From Chitinophagaceae bacterium (lineage in GTDB: Bacteria; Bacteroidota; Bacteroidia; Chitinophagales; Chitinophagaceae), in assembly GCA_016787085.1 (NCBI GenBank), contig JAEUVJ010000008.1, forward strand, positions 124,001-188,000: a DNA stretch of 64,000 nt, written 5' to 3'. Shown here one piece after another: positions 61,752 to 64,000 of the stretch. The position numbers and the translations under genes were made by a program. The stretch's first letter is position 1. The number at the start of each line of letters is the position of its first letter. A model generated the notes under the pieces. It did no database searches. It saw only the letters and a program-made list of their open reading frames with translations, and was not told the origin of the DNA.

Positions 61752-63251
61752 ATGCCAGTAACAAAGAAAAAGCCGGTAAAAAAATCCAACACCATCAAAC
61801 TGAAGTTTGATACAAGCTGGTCTTATGATCCGGCACCGGAAAGCAAAAGCGCTGCCACGATCAAACCGCAATACGATCTTTTCATCAATGGTGAATGGCA
61901 AAAGCCATTAAGCAATAAATATTTTGCTACGATCAACCCGGCGAATGAGGAAAAGCTGAGCGAAGTGGCCGAAGCCAATACAGCCGATGTGGACAAAGCC
62001 GTGAAAGCGGCACGCAATGCATATGAAAAATACTGGAAAAAAATGCCGGCCAGAGAAAGGGCCAAATATGTCTTTCGCATAGCGAGAATGGTGCAGGAAA
62101 AAGCAAGGGAACTGGCCATCATTGAAACACTGGATGGTGGCAAACCGATCCGTGAAAGCCGCGACTTTGATGTACCTACTGCCGCCAATCATTTCTTTTA
62201 CTATGCCGGATGGGCGGATAAATTAGAATATGCTTTTCCCAACAGGAAAGCAGAGGCATTAGGTGTGGCCGGGCAGATCATTCCCTGGAATTTTCCTTTA
62301 CTGATGGCGGCATGGAAAATAGCGCCTGCTATATCTACAGGCAATACAGTAGTATTAAAAACAGCAGAGACCACCCCGCTGACGGCATTAAAACTGGCAG
62401 AGATCATTGAAGAAGCTGACCTGCCTCCCGGCGTGGTCAATATCATAACCGGCGCCGGCGAAACCGGTGCAGCTATTGTCAACCATCCGGATATCAATAA
62501 AATTGCTTTCACCGGTTCTACGGATGTCGGCAAGATCATTCAGCGGGCTGTTGCCGGAACCCATAAGAAAGTAACATTAGAATTAGGCGGTAAAGCAGCC
62601 AATATCATTTTTGAAGACGCCCCGATAGATCAGGCGGTGGAAGGGGTGATTAATGGCATTTACTTCAACCAGGGGCATGTATGCTGTGCCGGTTCAAGAT
62701 TATATGTACAGGAATCTGTCGCCAAACAGGTGATCCGGAAATTAAAAGACAGGATCGAATCACTGATCGTTGGCGATCCTTTAGATAAGAATACAGATAT
62801 AGGCGCTATCAATTCAAGATCGCAACTGGAAACAATACAGAAATACCTGAAGATCGGCAAACAGGAAGGCGCAGAGATGTATGAAAGCAGTTGCCCGCTC
62901 CCCAAAAAAGGTTTCTGGTGCCGGCCTACTCTATTTACTAATGTGGCGCAAAGCAACCGCATTGCACAGGAAGAGATATTCGGGCCGGTATTATCTATTC
63001 TTACCTTCCGCACAGATGATGAGGTGATCGAAAAAGCAAATAATTCACCGTATGGATTAAGCGCCGGGGTATGGACAGACAAAGGTTCCAAGATATTCAA
63101 TATGACAAGGAGGATGAGAGCGGGTGTCATCTGGGCTAACACATTCAACAAATTCGATCCATCTTCCCCATTCGGAGGTTATAAAGAAAGCGGTTTTGGC
63201 AGAGAAGGCGGGTTACATGGGCTATTACCGTACCTGTCGTTGAAAGTTTAA
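61752..63251 (+). CDS. Aldehyde dehydrogenase family protein
   Basis: The 499-residue enzyme oxidises an aldehyde to the acid with NAD(P). The cofactor region has IIPWNFPLLMAAWKIAPAIS and FTGSTDVGKII, the general base is Glu277 in TLELGGKAAN, and the catalytic cysteine is Cys311 in NQGHVCCAGSRL (His in place of the usual Gln). Further landmarks are EEIFGPVLSILTF and PFGGYKESGFGREGG. It has a short basic N-terminal extension and no signal peptide. Downstream of deoC, its likely job is oxidation of acetaldehyde or a related product. A second aldehyde dehydrogenase gene follows, so the two may form one enzyme or be paralogues. Confidence 0.94.
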   Translation: MPVTKKKPVKKSNTIKLKFDTSWSYDPAPESKSAATIKPQYDLFINGEWQKPLSNKYFATINPANEEKLSEVAEANTADVDKAVKAARNAYEKYWKKMPARERAKYVFRIARMVQEKARELAIIETLDGGKPIRESRDFDVPTAANHFFYYAGWADKLEYAFPNRKAEALGVAGQIIPWNFPLLMAAWKIAPAISTGNTVVLKTAETTPLTALKLAEIIEEADLPPGVVNIITGAGETGAAIVNHPDINKIAFTGSTDVGKIIQRAVAGTHKKVTLELGGKAANIIFEDAPIDQAVEGVINGIYFNQGHVCCAGSRLYVQESVAKQVIRKLKDRIESLIVGDPLDKNTDIGAINSRSQLETIQKYLKIGKQEGAEMYESSCPLPKKGFWCRPTLFTNVAQSNRIAQEEIFGPVLSILTFRTDDEVIEKANNSPYGLSAGVWTDKGSKIFNMTRRMRAGVIWANTFNKFDPSSPFGGYKESGFGREGGLHGLLPYLSLKV

Positions 63252-63358
63252 AGTTTAATGTCTAAGGTTCTTCAACAACTGAAACAACTGATAACTATAA
63301 AAGAACCTACAAACTGCAACAACTTTAAACTATTAAACCTTAAACTTTAAACTATTAC
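63238..63358. repeat. AAACTTTAAACT-word inverted repeat
   Basis: The left arm reads TGAAAGTTTAAAGTTTAATG (63240-63260) and the right arm has CCTTAAACTTTAAACTATT (63339-63357); they are imperfect reverse complements, with CAACAACTGAAACAACTG words between. It fills the gap between the two aldehyde dehydrogenase genes and may be a stem in their shared transcript. Confidence 0.65.
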
Positions 63359-63359
63359 C

Positions 63360-64000
63360 ATGGGCAAAACAATCATCAATAAATCTTCACTCAGCATTAG
63401 TGAGAATGGTCTTGAAAAAAAGACATCATCCAAACGATTAGAAGTTTTAAAAACCTATAAAATATACATAGGTGGCCAGTTCCCCAGAACAGAATCCGGC
63501 CGATATTATATTCCTGTTAATGCAGCCGGAAAAAAACTTGCCAATGTTTGCCTGAGTTCCAGAAAAGATTTTCGGGATGCGGTCGTATCAGCCAGAGGCG
63601 CTTTCAGCGGATGGAGCGGCCGTGCTGCATTTAACCGCGGGCAGATATTATACCGCATGGCGGAAATGCTGGAAGGAAGAAAAGCGCAGTTCATAGATGA
63701 ATTGATACAACAGGATGCTACCAAAGCCAAAGCGGAAAAAGAAGTGAACCTGGCCATTGACCGGCTGATCTATTACGCCGGCTGGTGCGATAAATTCCAG
63801 CAATTGTTCAGTTCTGTCAATCCGGTCGCTACTTCTCATTTTAATTTCTCTGTGCCGGAGCCAACAGGCGTGGTCAGCATCATTGCTCCGCAGGATGATT
63901 CATTACTTGGTTTGGTATCTGTGATTGCTCCGGTAATAGCCGGCGGCAATACCTGCGTGGTACTGGCTTCCGAAACAAAGCCCTTATGCGCTGTCACTTT
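63360..64000 (+). CDS. Second aldehyde dehydrogenase-like protein, N-terminal part
   Basis: The frame is open from the ATG at 63360 to the window end (213 codons). It reads like the aldehyde dehydrogenase N-terminal half: YKIYIGGQFPRTESGRYYI, GAFSGWSGRAAFNRGQILYR, LIYYAGWCDKFQQL, PEPTGVVSIIAPQDDSLLGL and VIAGGNTCVVLASE. It is clearly diverged from its upstream neighbour: the usual PWNFPL cofactor-binding loop is replaced by APQDDSLLG. The catalytic region is beyond the window, so activity cannot be judged. The 108-bp gap to the first gene and the same strand suggest one operon. Confidence 0.88.
   Translation, partial: MGKTIINKSSLSISENGLEKKTSSKRLEVLKTYKIYIGGQFPRTESGRYYIPVNAAGKKLANVCLSSRKDFRDAVVSARGAFSGWSGRAAFNRGQILYRMAEMLEGRKAQFIDELIQQDATKAKAEKEVNLAIDRLIYYAGWCDKFQQLFSSVNPVATSHFNFSVPEPTGVVSIIAPQDDSLLGLVSVIAPVIAGGNTCVVLASETKPLCAVT

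Overview
The window looks like a chromosome segment of a Bacteroidota species, probably Chitinophagaceae or a close relative. The signs are a SusC/SusD pair, many Bacteroidota-type signal peptides and lipoboxes, two proteins with C-terminal type IX secretion (T9SS)-like tails, promoters of the TAnnTTTG type, and genes rarely preceded by strong Shine-Dalgarno sites. No tRNA, rRNA, CRISPR array, prophage or transposase gene was recognised.

Region 1 (1-27.8 kb, all minus strand) is one long polysaccharide utilisation locus, read from 27.8 kb down to base 1 and beyond. In transcription order it encodes a MaoC-type hydratase, a solute-binding-like protein without a signal peptide, two class III (CaiB/BaiF) CoA-transferases, a COG3618 amidohydrolase (sugar-lactonase type), a RhaT-type L-rhamnose/H+ symporter and a Gfo/Idh/MocA oxidoreductase. 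These are followed by secreted glycosidases (an unassigned large glycosidase, GH95, a large GH2, GH78 alpha-L-rhamnosidase and GH2 beta-galactosidase-like), a DUF3826 protein, SusC, SusD and a cut-off surface lipoprotein. The simplest reading is that rhamnose-containing glycans are trimmed outside the cytoplasm, rhamnose is imported by RhaT, and the sugar is oxidised to a lactone and opened to an acid. The CoA-transferase/MaoC/solute-binding-like part has no obvious place in known rhamnose pathways and is the best candidate for an undescribed system.

Region 2 (28-41.6 kb) is mostly ordinary core sequence: a DUF4136 lipoprotein, a beta-CASP metallo-beta-lactamase protein, a DUF4442 thioesterase-like protein, a membrane-anchored papain-like protease, a DUF6263-like protein, lysA, scpB, atpG, a lipoprotein and secA.

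Region 3 (41.7-48.6 kb) is accessory. A HicB/HicA-like toxin-antitoxin pair sits between secA and a second, truncated copy of the secA 3' end; the aligned 205 bases differ at 17 positions, all synonymous. Next come AT-rich hypothetical genes, a PQQ beta-propeller protein and an LTA-synthase-type sulfatase-fold protein, separated by copies of a repeat of about 105-155 bp.

Region 4 (48.7-64 kb) holds a Tat-exported Gfo/Idh/MocA protein, two T9SS-type surface proteins, a small zinc-finger-like membrane protein, a rhodanese, two exported amidohydrolases, and a deoC plus two aldehyde dehydrogenase genes; the last one is cut by the window end.

A theme throughout is repetitive DNA made of degenerate short words, often arranged as inverted arms. 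Several copies have become part of proteins: a signal peptide, an internal linker, and several C-termini.
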